Below are positions 47,801 through 59,595 of a DNA stretch of 64,000 nt, piece by piece. Location: positions 75,155-139,154 of the forward strand of contig CABFPE010000149.1 in the NCBI GenBank assembly GCA_900660155.1. The letters are read 5' to 3'. Below the pieces are notes generated by a model. The model worked only from the letters and a program-made list of their open reading frames with translations, ran no database searches and was not told where the DNA came from. This stretch comes from Hofstenia miamia (taxonomy: Eukaryota > Xenacoelomorpha > Acoela > Hofsteniidae). The translations under genes were made by a program, and so were the position numbers. How positions within the stretch are numbered: the first letter of the stretch is position 1; every line of letters starts with the position of its first letter.

Positions 47801-48048
47801 CTCAATAGGAAGAATGTACTGCTTATATCATGGTCAGCTACCTATATTGCTGATATCTATTTGGCAAGGACTAACATCACTCACATGCTCCTTCATGGTT
47901 GGTTTAACAGGCAGCATATTCACAGGATCCATCATTGCAGATGCAGAACAAATTTGAGGAGGCTTAGCTGCAGTAGTGAGTGTGGACACATGGGTCAGGG
48001 CAGATTGAGCAAATGTTGGTTGGCAAGTAGAAGCAGCAGTGCATAATG
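41824..48048 (-). mobile_element. Ty3/Gypsy-like LTR fossil A (gag to downstream ORF)
   Basis: Read on the minus strand from right to left: gag with a CCHC-type knuckle (about 47130-47686), aspartic protease region (46143-46529), RT (about 45127-45980), RNase H (44931-45170), integrase zinc finger and core (43722-44675, e.g. DHFTKYAQIIPLDSTSAE, AYHPQANGLVELLNSTL), integrase C-terminus with a GPY/F-like WQGPFIVEKVLDHNMYTLN, then the downstream ORF (42613-42876 and 41830-42324, MEQIEIAYQIVNVEKIRL). The family is clear from domain order. It is broken by many changes, is CpG-free and looks old. The upstream end is lost in the gap. Confidence 0.85.
45577..48048. repeat. 2.47-kb block duplicated at 51445-53916
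   Basis: Aligns with 51445-53916 at a constant offset of 5,868 with only a handful of substitutions seen, although sequence left of both blocks is clearly diverged. It ends exactly at the 1,000-n gap. Confidence 0.9.
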
Positions 48049-49048
48049 NNNNNNNNNNNNNNNNNNNNNNNNNNNNNNNNNNNNNNNNNNNNNNNNNNNN
48101 NNNNNNNNNNNNNNNNNNNNNNNNNNNNNNNNNNNNNNNNNNNNNNNNNNNNNNNNNNNNNNNNNNNNNNNNNNNNNNNNNNNNNNNNNNNNNNNNNNNN
48201 NNNNNNNNNNNNNNNNNNNNNNNNNNNNNNNNNNNNNNNNNNNNNNNNNNNNNNNNNNNNNNNNNNNNNNNNNNNNNNNNNNNNNNNNNNNNNNNNNNNN
48301 NNNNNNNNNNNNNNNNNNNNNNNNNNNNNNNNNNNNNNNNNNNNNNNNNNNNNNNNNNNNNNNNNNNNNNNNNNNNNNNNNNNNNNNNNNNNNNNNNNNN
48401 NNNNNNNNNNNNNNNNNNNNNNNNNNNNNNNNNNNNNNNNNNNNNNNNNNNNNNNNNNNNNNNNNNNNNNNNNNNNNNNNNNNNNNNNNNNNNNNNNNNN
48501 NNNNNNNNNNNNNNNNNNNNNNNNNNNNNNNNNNNNNNNNNNNNNNNNNNNNNNNNNNNNNNNNNNNNNNNNNNNNNNNNNNNNNNNNNNNNNNNNNNNN
48601 NNNNNNNNNNNNNNNNNNNNNNNNNNNNNNNNNNNNNNNNNNNNNNNNNNNNNNNNNNNNNNNNNNNNNNNNNNNNNNNNNNNNNNNNNNNNNNNNNNNN
48701 NNNNNNNNNNNNNNNNNNNNNNNNNNNNNNNNNNNNNNNNNNNNNNNNNNNNNNNNNNNNNNNNNNNNNNNNNNNNNNNNNNNNNNNNNNNNNNNNNNNN
48801 NNNNNNNNNNNNNNNNNNNNNNNNNNNNNNNNNNNNNNNNNNNNNNNNNNNNNNNNNNNNNNNNNNNNNNNNNNNNNNNNNNNNNNNNNNNNNNNNNNNN
48901 NNNNNNNNNNNNNNNNNNNNNNNNNNNNNNNNNNNNNNNNNNNNNNNNNNNNNNNNNNNNNNNNNNNNNNNNNNNNNNNNNNNNNNNNNNNNNNNNNNNN
49001 NNNNNNNNNNNNNNNNNNNNNNNNNNNNNNNNNNNNNNNNNNNNNNNN
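48049..49048. other. Assembly gap (1000 n)
   Basis: Exactly 1,000 n, a placeholder size. It lies between fossil A and an LTR fragment. Frames spanning it are meaningless. Confidence 1.
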
Positions 49049-49675
49049 ATACTTTTAGGTAACATCCAAGATGACCAACTCACATGGCTTCCAGCCGAAG
49101 CAAAGTCTTTAGGAAAAGTAAAGCGCCGACTTGAATGCTACCCTATCATTCTCACATATTAATTTCTATCTCATAACCACAAATAAACATCTCATTTTCA
49201 TTGTTTTCTCTCATAACCACAAATAAACATCTCATTTTCATTGTTAACTCTCAGCTCACTAAATAATAGTCTGTAATTGCCAGACATTCGCGCTAGCCAA
49301 CGGCATAGTATCATAACAGGGTTATTTATTATTACCCTATACGTAACCGTATACATAACCTAATTGGTCCACAATTTGGGCTGGTAAGATCAGAGATGAT
49401 CTCCAGGAGCTACGTGTCGCCCTGTACCTTGAGAAAGTACTCCCAAATTGTCGCCGTACTTAAGCAATTAATTTCATATCAAAAAGAAAAATAAGTAAAA
49501 GAAGGAAAAGTAAATGGTAACTGAGGCTAGACAAAATCTATTAACCGTTCTCAACATAATTTCTCAATTTATACAATTCAAGTGATTACCTGTCTTTGTT
49601 TACAAATAAAGATCGCCAGATAATTATGTCAGATTTTCCCTCGCAATTTAATTTGAGCAATAATATTATGTAATT
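49049..49675 (-). repeat. LTR fragment, CpG-containing
   Basis: Starts inside the LTR (ACTTTTAGGTAACATCCAAG) and matches the LTRs at 40943 and 55623, but retains CpGs such as GCGCTAGCCAACGG, GTAACCGTATAC and TTGTCGCCGTAC. It contains a short local duplication (CATAACCACAAATAAACATC twice). It directly adjoins integrase sequence of fossil B. Confidence 0.75.
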
Positions 49676-52600
49676 TGGAAACATCATAGATAAGGAAGTT
49701 AGTGCTTCACAGCCAAACATAGCCTTAAAAAGACTTACACCAGTTGTGGAATGCACCAATGTATTATAAAAAAACTTGATGCATTCTATTACACATCTCC
49801 AATGTCTCCCTGCAGCCCATAATAGAGCTACTCTAATCAATATTATCAAGGTACTATTTAATAATTCTACCAGGCCATTAGCTTGAGGGTGGTAAGCAGT
49901 AGTAAATTCGTGAATTACTTCTAACTCATGCATTAAGGCTTTCATTAGATTATTCTCAATCTGTGGACTGTGGTCAAAGATGAGTTTAGACATAGGACCA
50001 TATTTCAAAATCCACTCCTTAACTATTTTTTCAGCTATTTTTTCTGCACTTGTACTGTCCAACGGAATAATTTGAGCATATTTAGTGAAATGATCCACTA
50101 TCACCAAGAGGTACTGAAAACCTTCATCATCTTGAGACAGCTGTTCTAAATCCATATGGACGATTTCATTGGGACTGGTTGCAGCGCAACATTCTAACTC
50201 GGCTCTCTGTTCTGGAAAATGGCTAGCATTATTCAAGAGACATCGCTCACATTTATTGATGACATCCATAACAGCAGCCCTGATTCCAATAGTAACATAT
50301 TGCGAATTATAAGTTTTCTCTGTTTGGATTATTCCTAAATGCCCCTTTTCGTGTAATCGTCTTACTAGATCTCTTCTAAAGTACTCTGGAATGGCAAGAC
50401 TTTTTTTGTAATAACGAGTAGCTATAGGAGGAAGGGGAAAAATGGATCCTTAATACGTTTCATAATGGCAGATAATAGTTGATCACTTTGTTGATGTTTG
50501 ATGATTTCTTCTTCGGAGATTTCTTCATGTATCAAAATTGGTAGAATCTCATTCCCATTACTATCTGCATTAATCTTGGGGATTAGCTCATACTTGGTAT
50601 GCAGAATAAATCCAAACAGTACTTTCTCTCCATCTGGTCTCTTTAAATCCCTTTCATAGCTGGGCAGTGCTGTCCAATAGTCAGCATTTAAGTGTAAACG
50701 GCCAGGACGATGTTTGATCGAAAAAGAGAAATCATTTAGATATTCTATCCATCTGGCCACTATATTGGATTTATCTCCAGAGAATTTTTTAAGCCAGGCC
50801 AAAGCAGTGTTGTCAGTACGTATGATGAATTTTCGACCTAATATAAATTAGCAAAATTTCTTCAGCGACTCCACTAAAGCTAACATCTCACACTTTGTGG
50901 CTCCATAGTTCCTTTTGGGATCTCTAAGTTTTCTACTGAAATATTGTACCAGACTTTTGACTCCATTTATTTCTTGACTTAATACACCACTAATAGCAAT
51001 GGCACTGGCATCACAATCAACAATAAAGATTTTACTATAATCAGGAGTATTTAATGAAGGAATCTTTTTGAGTTCAATTTTTATCTTCTCCAATGCATCC
51101 TGTTCGTTCCAGGTCCATTTAAACTCATTATTCTTTTTAAGTAAATTTGAAATAGATTTGGTCTTCTCAGCTAGGTCGGGAATGAACATTCCATAATAAT
51201 TTAGAAAGCCCATCAACCTCTGCACATCTTTTCAACTTCTAGGTGTTTCTATTTTCTCCAAAAAATGCTTAGCATTCATTTTTATTGAAATTTTCCCATA
51301 TTCTATGACTCTCCCTAAGAAGGTAACTTTCTTCTGAACCAACGAACATTTATTTCCATTAACTTTCAACCCAGCTTGTTGTAATAATTCTAATGTACGA
51401 TTTAGTTTTTCTAGATGTTCTTCAAAGGTTGTACTGGCTACTAATATGTTGTTAATGTATGCCAATATTCTTGGTTCAAGCATATTAGATTTATCTTTCA
51501 ACACCTTGGTCATGTAATGTTAAAAAGTTGCTGGAGCATTACATAATCCAAAGGCCATATACTTCCATTCATACAAACCATATGGTGTAATGAAGGCAGT
51601 TTTCAGAATATTGGATGGATGCATTGGCACCTGCTAATAAGCTTTACACAAATCCAGACAGGAGAAAAATTTATACTTACTAGCATCATATAATAGATCT
51701 TCAATTTGTGTTAAGGGGTATGAATCTTTTACCATCACATCATTTAATTTTTGAAAGTCAATACAAAGCCTATATTTTTCTCCTTGGCAGCATAGGGACT
51801 ATTGCTACCTTGAATTATCCCACTTTTGATTAGGTTGCTTAAAAGCTTTTCATATTCTGTTTTAAGATTCTCCAGTACTCTCCATACAGGCAGCTAAATT
51901 GGTTTCTCATGTTTGACTTCAATTGCATGTTCTTCTCCAATCACTTGCCCTACACTTATAGTTCCATAATTAAAAACTTCATGCTTACTTTGTAAGACAG
52001 AGATGAGTGATCATTTTTCATGATGTTCTAGGTGCAGGTGAGTCTCATTATTAACAGAAGGCATTTGTACTATATCAGATGGTTCTTCCAAATCATGAAT
52101 TGCAGTGCATATTGAAGAACAAGAAGTTGCTACATTCTCAACACAGACTGGTACACCTATGATTTGAAATTTGGACACATCAAATTGTACAGGAAAAGTG
52201 GATCCATTCAGGATTGTCACATATGTTTTGCCTGCTGATACTGTACATAGATCAGGCAAGAAAGAAATCCCTTTAACATAGTTAATCCATTCTCCTACTA
52301 TCATAACATCTCCATTCATTTCACTCTTAGAAAATACAGCTGCTCTTGTCCAATGCTTGGCTTCCAACTGAACAGGCTTGATTAAACCAAATACCACCTC
52401 TTATTCCAGAATAGTTGCTAACTGTGTAGCTTCTTGATCTTTGATGGATATAGTATTAGTTTTATAGTTGATAACACATGCATTTCTTTCCAAAAAACCA
52501 TTTCCTAAAATGAGATCATAAGGAAGTATATGATTAGATGTATCAATCACAATAAGGTCAGTGCTAAATGGTTCAGCATTAATTCACAATGCTGCATCTC

Positions 52601-54640
52601 ACAATCTCCCTTTCAAGGAGATTTGATTTCCTGAAGCATCATTTGCTTGACAGAAGAAGAATCCAATGAATGGTTAGACATAAGCCTTTACAACATTCAT
52701 TGCTAATGATTGAAGCAGCAGCTCCAGTATCAATGGTAGCATTAATGATTTGTCCATTCATTTCCACAGGAATCAGGTTCTTACGTATGAGATTAGTTAT
52801 AACCAGAATATCCTGAGCATGTTTTAAAGGAGTCAGTGCTCCCTTTAATTAAAATTCTGCAACATGGTAAATTCATCATCCATTAAATCTACTAAAGGCA
52901 TTTCATTGTTAGATTCAAATGGTGTGAAATCCTCTACTATGAATCCTTCCCCATCAGCTATTAATTGGATTTTTGCATGACAGTTGGATTTCAAATGTCT
53001 TTTATCTCCACATCAAAAACATTGAACAGATGCCATATTAAATTATTTCTTAAGGACTGTTTTCTTTGATGTACTTGGCTCAGACTTTATCCTTACTCCA
53101 GATAATTCATTAGCATCTTTGTCAATTTGATTGCAGTTATACATCAGGTATACCACACTAATTGCCTTTCTAATAATTTTGTGTAAACTTTTTTTGGGTC
53201 ACATTTTACTTCTATTCAACTTCTAATAGAAGGGGGAAATCCTCAACAAATATATGAAACTAGATCATGTTGAAAGTACTCAGCAGACAGACTACTAAGC
53301 TGAAACAGCTGTTCAACTTGAGTTATATAATTTTGGATATCATCACCTCATTTGAAGGCCATATCACAAAGTAAGGTTTTGTATTGATGCTTAATATGTG
53401 GAGCTTGATAATGATCCTTGAAGAAACCCACTAGCAATTTGTAATAGGTTTTGATAGTATGATCAAGCATCATGTATTGATTATAGGCTAAACCACTGAG
53501 ATACAGTGGGAACTGGGATACAGTGCTTTCTTGAGAATTCTTATACTGCTTCATAGTGAGTTCAAATAAAAAAAACTACTCATCAAATGACTGAGACACA
53601 GCATCAATTTGTCCATTGAATTTAGGCAGAACTGAATGTTTACTGAAAACTTGTAACTGTCCAGTTGACTCAATAGGAAGAATGTACTGCTTATATCATG
53701 GTCAGCTACCTATATTGCTGATATCTATTTGGCAAGGACTAACATCACTCACATGCTCCTTCATGGTTGGTTTAACAGGCAGCATATTCACAGGATCCAT
53801 CATTGCAGATGCAGAACAAATTTGAGGAGGCTTAGCTGCAGTAGTAAGTGTGGACACATGGGTCAGGGCAGATTGAGCAAATGTTGGTTGGCAAGTAGAA
53901 GCAGCAGTGCATAATGAGGCGGAATTCAGAGGGTCAATTGTTAGAATGTCCTCAGGCAGAGAAGGCGTCAGTATAGGAGGATTCACACTTCCTTGTAAAT
54001 CATTTGTGCCAATTGATTCATAATTCTCTCAGCCCAATCTCCTAAAGCTTCATTCAGTTCAATATGTGTAACATATTCCTCAGCTGGTTTTTTGAGTGAC
54101 TGCACCTCATCTTGACTATTCACTGCATTTTTCAGTTCCTGAATATGTAATTCTAATGCAAATGTGGATTCCAACATCTGCCTTTCCATCTTTTGATAAG
54201 CAATTTGTTGAGTGTTAAGTTAGGCCTGAAGGGACTCAACATGGTGTTCACTTTCCATTCTCATAGACAGTTGCTGGGATAAAGCATCTTTCAAATGTTC
54301 AATTTTCATTTGATGAGCATCAAAATGTGGAGTGAGTTGCCTGGTACTACTATAAGGATAAGGCCTTGCAGGAATTGGTGGAGCATCTTGTGTGTTCAAA
54401 ATTTGGTAATTTCTATGATAATCTGGACTGCCATTAATGGCATTATTGTAAAGGACAGTTGGAGCATTCTGATCCATCCTTTGGGTGGTTTGTGTAGGAG
54501 AATTAGGTAAAGATAAGTTAAACAAAGATCCAACAGTACAAGGGGTAACATCCAGGCTACCACCACTTGTACAGAGGACACACCAAGATGGAGGAGTCCC
54601 AAAATGAGGAGAATAAATAACTGTATGACTCAAATCCATT
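49676..54640 (-). mobile_element. Ty3/Gypsy-like LTR fossil B (gag-pol)
   Basis: Right to left on the minus strand: gag N-terminus (54220-54639, MDLSHTVIYSPHFGTPPSW), gag body (53348-54189), CCHC knuckle (about 52980-53030, GDKRHLKSNCHAK), protease region (52011-52397), RT (51232 to about 51850), RNase H (50848-51225), H2C2 zinc finger and integrase core (49680-50800, GPMSKLIFDHSPQIENN). Same family as A, about 10 percent diverged by eye in integrase and RNase H, but near-identical in the 51445-53916 block. Broken in numerous places. Downstream ORF absent. Confidence 0.85.
51445..53916. repeat. Second copy of the 2.47-kb duplicated block
   Basis: Partner of 45577-48048. CpG is nearly absent inside this block (one noticed, near 52786) but present just left of it, so it looks like A-type sequence set into fossil B. 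Confidence 0.9.
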
Positions 54641-55190
54641 ACAAATTAAGAACAAAATAATAACTTCCAAACTGACAGTTGGGAGCACTTCCTCAAACTA
54701 CTAAGGAAACACTCAGGTAATAAAAATCACAAATAACAACCCAAATGTGGGATACAGTGGTATTTGGTAATAAATCCAACACATAGAGCACTGAGACAAA
54801 AAGAACTTTAACAAGTAGCAACATACAAAGCAGAACACATAAAAATTAACATTGCCCCTTCCATGGAAAGAAAAAGTAATAAGTACACATTGATTGGGAG
54901 ATTTACAATTAAATCCAGTTGTGGTCAGGGGAAACAACTATCCCAGCTGACATGCACAAAGACGAAAAACTAAATCAAATCCAAACCATAGAAAGAAACA
55001 GCAGAGAAATAGTTCATTATCCTGTCATGGTCTCCATGTAGTAGAACAGTAGAACACTATAATTACTTCAAGTCAAATACAGACTGAAGATAAATATGAA
55101 CATAAAAAGAATATAAGAACAATAACCAAAATTAAATAAAATTAAATGTCTATTACTGCTGTCATTTAAATTAACTTCATTGCGCGATGT
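54641..55190. other. Region upstream of gag, no gene seen
   Basis: About 550 bp between the gag start of fossil B and a LINE fragment. It would be the leader of fossil B, but no LTR or primer-binding site was recognised here. Confidence 0.35.
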
Positions 55191-55199
55191 GCAAATATA

Positions 55200-55612
55200 T
55201 TCTTGAATGTTTCAGTTTGTACTAATGGCATTTGATATTTTTGATTTAATCTTTGTTATTTCTGTTTATAATGAAGTAATTAATCATTGGATGTTGTGGA
55301 TTTTCTACAATTTTCCTAGCAAGTCTAATGTCTTCCTCATCTCTTATCTTAAAGGAATCATACATCTTTTCACAAAAACTAGCTTTAAAGCATTGTAATA
55401 TAAATCTATTGATGTTTGTAGGAACTGCAGATTCTGATCAATAAACTGATATTCCATATCTCATTTTGCATAAAATTAGTGACTCAAAAACTATATTTAT
55501 TTCCTTCATTGTGTAATTGTTTGATTTTAGATCTCTTAGAATGTAAATTTGGGCATTTAGACTTGACAACAGATGCTTTCAATGTTTGTTGAATTGCAAA
55601 TTTTCTTATACT
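55200..55612 (-). mobile_element. LINE RT C-terminal fragment
   Basis: Minus-strand text HLLSSLNAQIYILRDLKSNN, YTMKEINIVFESLILCKMRY and GISVY, then FILQCFKASFCEKMYDSFK and IRDEEDIRLARKIVENPQH. This parallels LYLLRRLKTCGYSNKELSLL...YEPLIMSKLRYCCTVWGS in the NELFCD-intron LINE, i.e. the thumb and C-terminal region. Two stops interrupt it. The LTR at 55623 inserted at its upstream side. Confidence 0.65.
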
Positions 55613-55622
55613 AGAAAACTAA

Positions 55623-56456
55623 TTGACTCTGCAGAAGGTTTTAAATAGCAGCCATACCATATAGCCCTGATTCCAGTAAGGAAAAAACTTATTAAATTCA
55701 ACATTGGTAATTCATCCAAGTAATCAATACTTTTAGGTAAAATCCAAGATGACCAAGAATATTAAAGTGCTCAACTTGAATGCATGGTGCTACCCTATCT
55801 GTCTCACTTATTAATTTCTATCTCATAACCACAAATAAACATCTCATTTTCATTGTTATCTCTCAGCTCACTAAATAATAGTCTGTAATTGCAAACATTC
55901 ATGCTAGTTAACAGCATAGTATCATCACAGTGTTATCAATTATAAGTGCATGTATGTGTTGAACATTGAACAATAGTTTTGTTATTACCCTATATGTAAC
56001 CCTATACATAACCTAATTAGTCCACAATTTGGGCTTATAAGATCAGAGATGATCTCCAGGAGCTACATGTCACCCTGTACCTTGATAAAGTACTCCCAAA
56101 TTGTTGCCATACTTAAGCAATTAATTTCATATCAAAAAGAAAAATATGTAAAAGAATGAAAAGTAAATGGTAACTGAGGCTAGACAAACACTATTAACCT
56201 TTCTCAACATTGTTTCTCAATTTATACAATTCAAGTTATTACCTGTCTTTGTTTACAACTAAAGTTAATCATAAGATAACCATGTCATTGATTTCCCTCA
56301 CAAATTAAATTTGAGCAATATCATTAGCACCATTTAAGGGGACATTAAAATAGCTCTCACATAACCAAGCTTGAAAATAAATAAATATGTCATACTGACA
56401 TCAATACAATAAAAATTAAAAATAATAACCATGAAAAATCCCTGCATGGATCTACA
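55623..56456 (-). repeat. LTR of Gypsy-like element C (3' LTR)
   Basis: About 834 bp; TGACTCTGCAGAAGG at the left, and the right end reads TGTAGATCCATGC on the minus strand. Close to the LTR at 40943. CpG is nearly absent. Confidence 0.7.
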
Positions 56457-58470
56457 CTAGTAGATGTTTAGGGATGTCTTCTATCATTGATCTCATTATA
56501 ATCACCACTCAAACTTTTTGTCATTTTGCCATCCTTAATGTTTAGTCTACCTGTTTTTTTTGTTGTACTCCTTCTCCTTCAGAACATGTATGATTGTTAG
56601 GTTATCCTTATCCATGTTTATCTCTAGGATCTCTGATATCTGGTTTTTATATGCCATTATGCCTTGCATCATCTCCAGAGTGAACTCTTCATCAAATATT
56701 ATATGCACCATACTTTGCATGTATGGCCTTTCTAGTGTTTCATTCATATCTCTTGGGTAGCTGATTATTAAATTTAATTTGGCCTGTTGTTCACATTGAG
56801 CACTAGTGTTAGATTTCTCCCTTCAGTCTTCACAGCTTTTCATATATGTGCTCTTGTTTCCAGTGATAGTTTTTCAAAAGCATTGTATCTCATTTTTGTT
56901 GTTCCAATAAAGTAGGGATGCAATGTTTCTCCATTGATCTTAGACATTCTTTTTTCTCTCTCCTTAGATTGTGCTGTTCACTCTGAGGTAGTGTCTGAGG
57001 AGGCATGTAGCTGTTTCATCCTCAATGGTAGTCTGCTGGTGCTTGGTTCACAGTCCAATGGCTGTGAATCTGTACTGATGGTCTCTACTACTTTACCCTT
57101 GAATCAGTTCACAATTTGATTCTATTAGTACTTGACCAGTTGTGGTTTCTGTGGTAATACTGTGAGCCTTGAATCACTTCTGTATTACCATGGTTTTCCC
57201 ACCACTTACACCTTCCTCTGGAACTCTGAGTGTCTCACTGCCCTTGAATCAGCAATGTGGACTCCTGGAAGGAAAGTTGTGCTGCTGTGCACCAGTTCTC
57301 AGTGTACCCTTGAATCAGCTGTGCAGATCTCTGGTGGGAGAGTCTATTTGTCCATTTGTCTCCCTGCCCTTGAATCAGCCTTGGGGACTACTAGGACGCC
57401 TTCTCACTCTATGTCATCTATTCATCAGTTCTTTGTTCTCATCACTTCTGCTCTTGAATCAACATCTGGTTTGAGAACTTCTTCTCACTCTCTTTCTCCT
57501 GTTCATTAATGAGAGTTCCTCTGGTTGTTGATTGCATCACACTCTCTTCATAATTGGCTGGTGCATTGTTTTCCTCTAATTTGCTAAATTCAGTTAGTAA
57601 ATTTAACTCCCATATTTCAGGGTCATATATAGGTTTATCTCTCCCTATCCTATGAGGCAGCATCTCTGATGTTTGCTGTGAATTCTTCCTTGATTCTTCT
57701 TCAGGTAAGCTGTCTAAATCACACATATCATACATAATTTTGTTGCTGTTGATTCAGCTTATTTAGAACTCAGCATTCTCATCTATCTTTGTTTCTTCAA
57801 TGTCTGCCATTGCTCTCTTGAGGTTTTGAAAATGTAATAGTCTGTTATTGTCCAGCATGTACTCATTATTTGGTAATGTCTGTGTTATCATATGAGGTCC
57901 AGACCATACTGTTTTTAATTTCCAAACTTGGTTTGTGTCTGTGAGTTTCATTGGCGTGAATGCATATACCTTGTCTCCTACCTTATGGGCATGTCTGTAA
58001 ATTTTTCTATTATAATTGCATTGTTGTCTCACAGCAGATTTTTTTATGTTGTGGCACATTGTTTCATGAATCCCTGTGATCTGTTTTCTAAATTGGTTTA
58101 CATACTCATTATCCAGGCTTTTGCTTTAGTTGGCATATTGCATTGATAAAGGTATAGCTGCCTGTCTTCCAAACATTGCTTTAAGTGGGGTCATTCCTGT
58201 TGTAGAGTGTACCAAAGTATTATAGAAATGCTCTACCATCTTGATAACCTCTCTCCATTTATTTCCACCTATCCTTGTTGTTGCCATTCTAATTAGCTTG
58301 ATTAGTATTTGGTTGAGTCTCTATATGGCTCTATTAGCATGCAGGTAATAGGTTGTTGTTCTTTTGCTCACTATTTCTAGGAGCTTTGCCATTTCTTGGA
58401 ATAGCCCATTTTTAAACTGGGGCCTCTTGTCAGATATTATTGTAGAATTGGTGGCTGGTAAAGACTTAGC
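56457..58470 (-). mobile_element. Gypsy-like LTR fossil C (integrase and downstream ORF)
   Basis: Minus strand: integrase core and C-terminus (57763 to about 58470; VWKLKTVWSGPHMITQTL, LLHFQNLKRAMADIEE), its acidic tail (57442-57735, KPIYDPEIWELNLLTEF), a degenerate repeat stretch (57090-57470), then 56547-56747 (YMQSMVHIIFDEEFTLEMM, INMDKDNLTIIHVL), which matches the start of the downstream ORF in fossils A and D. Broken in several places, old. The LTR at 58483 inserted into its integrase. Confidence 0.75.
57090..57470. repeat. Degenerate repeat, CCCTTGAATCAG every 60-80 bp
   Basis: CTTGAATCA-type motifs at about 57097, 57166, 57243, 57308, 57370 and 57452 (spacing 69, 77, 65, 62, 82). The flanking text also shares CTCTG and GGGA pieces. 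It lies between integrase tail and downstream ORF of fossil C. Confidence 0.6.
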
Positions 58471-58482
58471 TAGAAACTCGAT

Positions 58483-59371
58483 TGACTCTGCAGAAGGTTT
58501 AATTAGTGTTCAGTACAGCCATGATTCCAAGAAACAGCTTAACTTAGAACTTATAACGTTTATAGATGTAACATTGGTAATTCATCCAAGTAACGAAACT
58601 ACTTTAGGTAACAACCAAGATGACCAATTCCTATGGCTTCCAGCCAAAGCGGAACATCCAGAAGTAAAGTGCTTAACCTATTGACTGGTGCTACCCTATT
58701 TGTCTCACTTGCTTAATTTCTATCTCACTTCAAAAATACAAACTCATTTTCATTGTTATCTCTCAGCTCACTATTAAATAATCTGTAATTGCCAGATATT
58801 CGTGCTAGCCAACGGCATGGTATCATCACAGTGTTAGGTTGTATAAGTGCATGTACGTGTTGAAATATGAATGAGAGATTTATTATTTCCTTATGCGTAA
58901 CCGTATACATAACTTAATGAACCACAATTCGGACTGGGTAATCAAAAGACCCCCAGAAGCAATGTGTCGCCCCGTGCTAGTGAAAGCACTCCCGAATTGT
59001 CGCTGATCTTAAGCAATAAGTTTCATTTAAGATAATAAATAAATAAGAAACACAATGGTAAAGACGGCAGTTAAGAGTAGACAAAGTCTATTGAACATTC
59101 GCTACACTTGTCTCAGTTTATATACAAAAGATTCAGTTATTACCTGCCTTTGTTTACAATTTTCACAGATAGCAACGTAGTTTAACATGCACAATAATAA
59201 TTCCCTCGTAAAATTCAATTTGAGCAAATAAAAGCACCAACAAGGGGACATCAAAATTAATAGCAACAAATTAAGATCGAAAATGATCAAAAACGTCATG
59301 GTGACGTCACAATACAATAAATGTAAATTAAAAAGATATAAAAGGCATCAAAATCCCCAAGCGACTCTACA
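58483..59371 (-). repeat. LTR of Gypsy-like element D (3' LTR)
   Basis: 889 bp. The right end on the minus strand reads AAGGGGGGGCG (polypurine tract) then TGTAGAGTCGC (LTR start). The left end carries TGACTCTGCAGAAGG. CpGs are retained, unlike the related LTRs at 40943 and 55623, so this copy is younger. It interrupts the integrase of fossil C. Confidence 0.8.
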
Positions 59372-59595
59372 CGCCCCCCCTTGCTCAAATAAATTTTCGG
59401 CTAGCAGGTGGAGGGCCGGCCCAGAAACGATACTCTGAGCAGCCACAATCATTCTGGTTGTGAGCTCATCATCCCATGTCATTACCTCTGAATAGCTCGA
59501 TTCGCGAGTTAATTGCATGAGTACCTCCCTCTGCGTGTAGTGAATAAGAGCTCGTTCTTACCTTGCACGTCAAATTTTGAAACTTGCTTGTGAAA

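Noticed and set aside
50268-50300. GCAGCCCTGATTCCA shared by integrase of fossil B and the LTRs near 37030 and 55665
   Set aside because: Considered as a primer-binding or target site, but the integrase sequence is collinear with its relatives there; a 15-bp match is likely chance.
57132-57509. 125-residue plus-strand frame
   Set aside because: Antisense to the Gypsy-like fossil and produced by the degenerate CTTGAATCA repeat; no domain.
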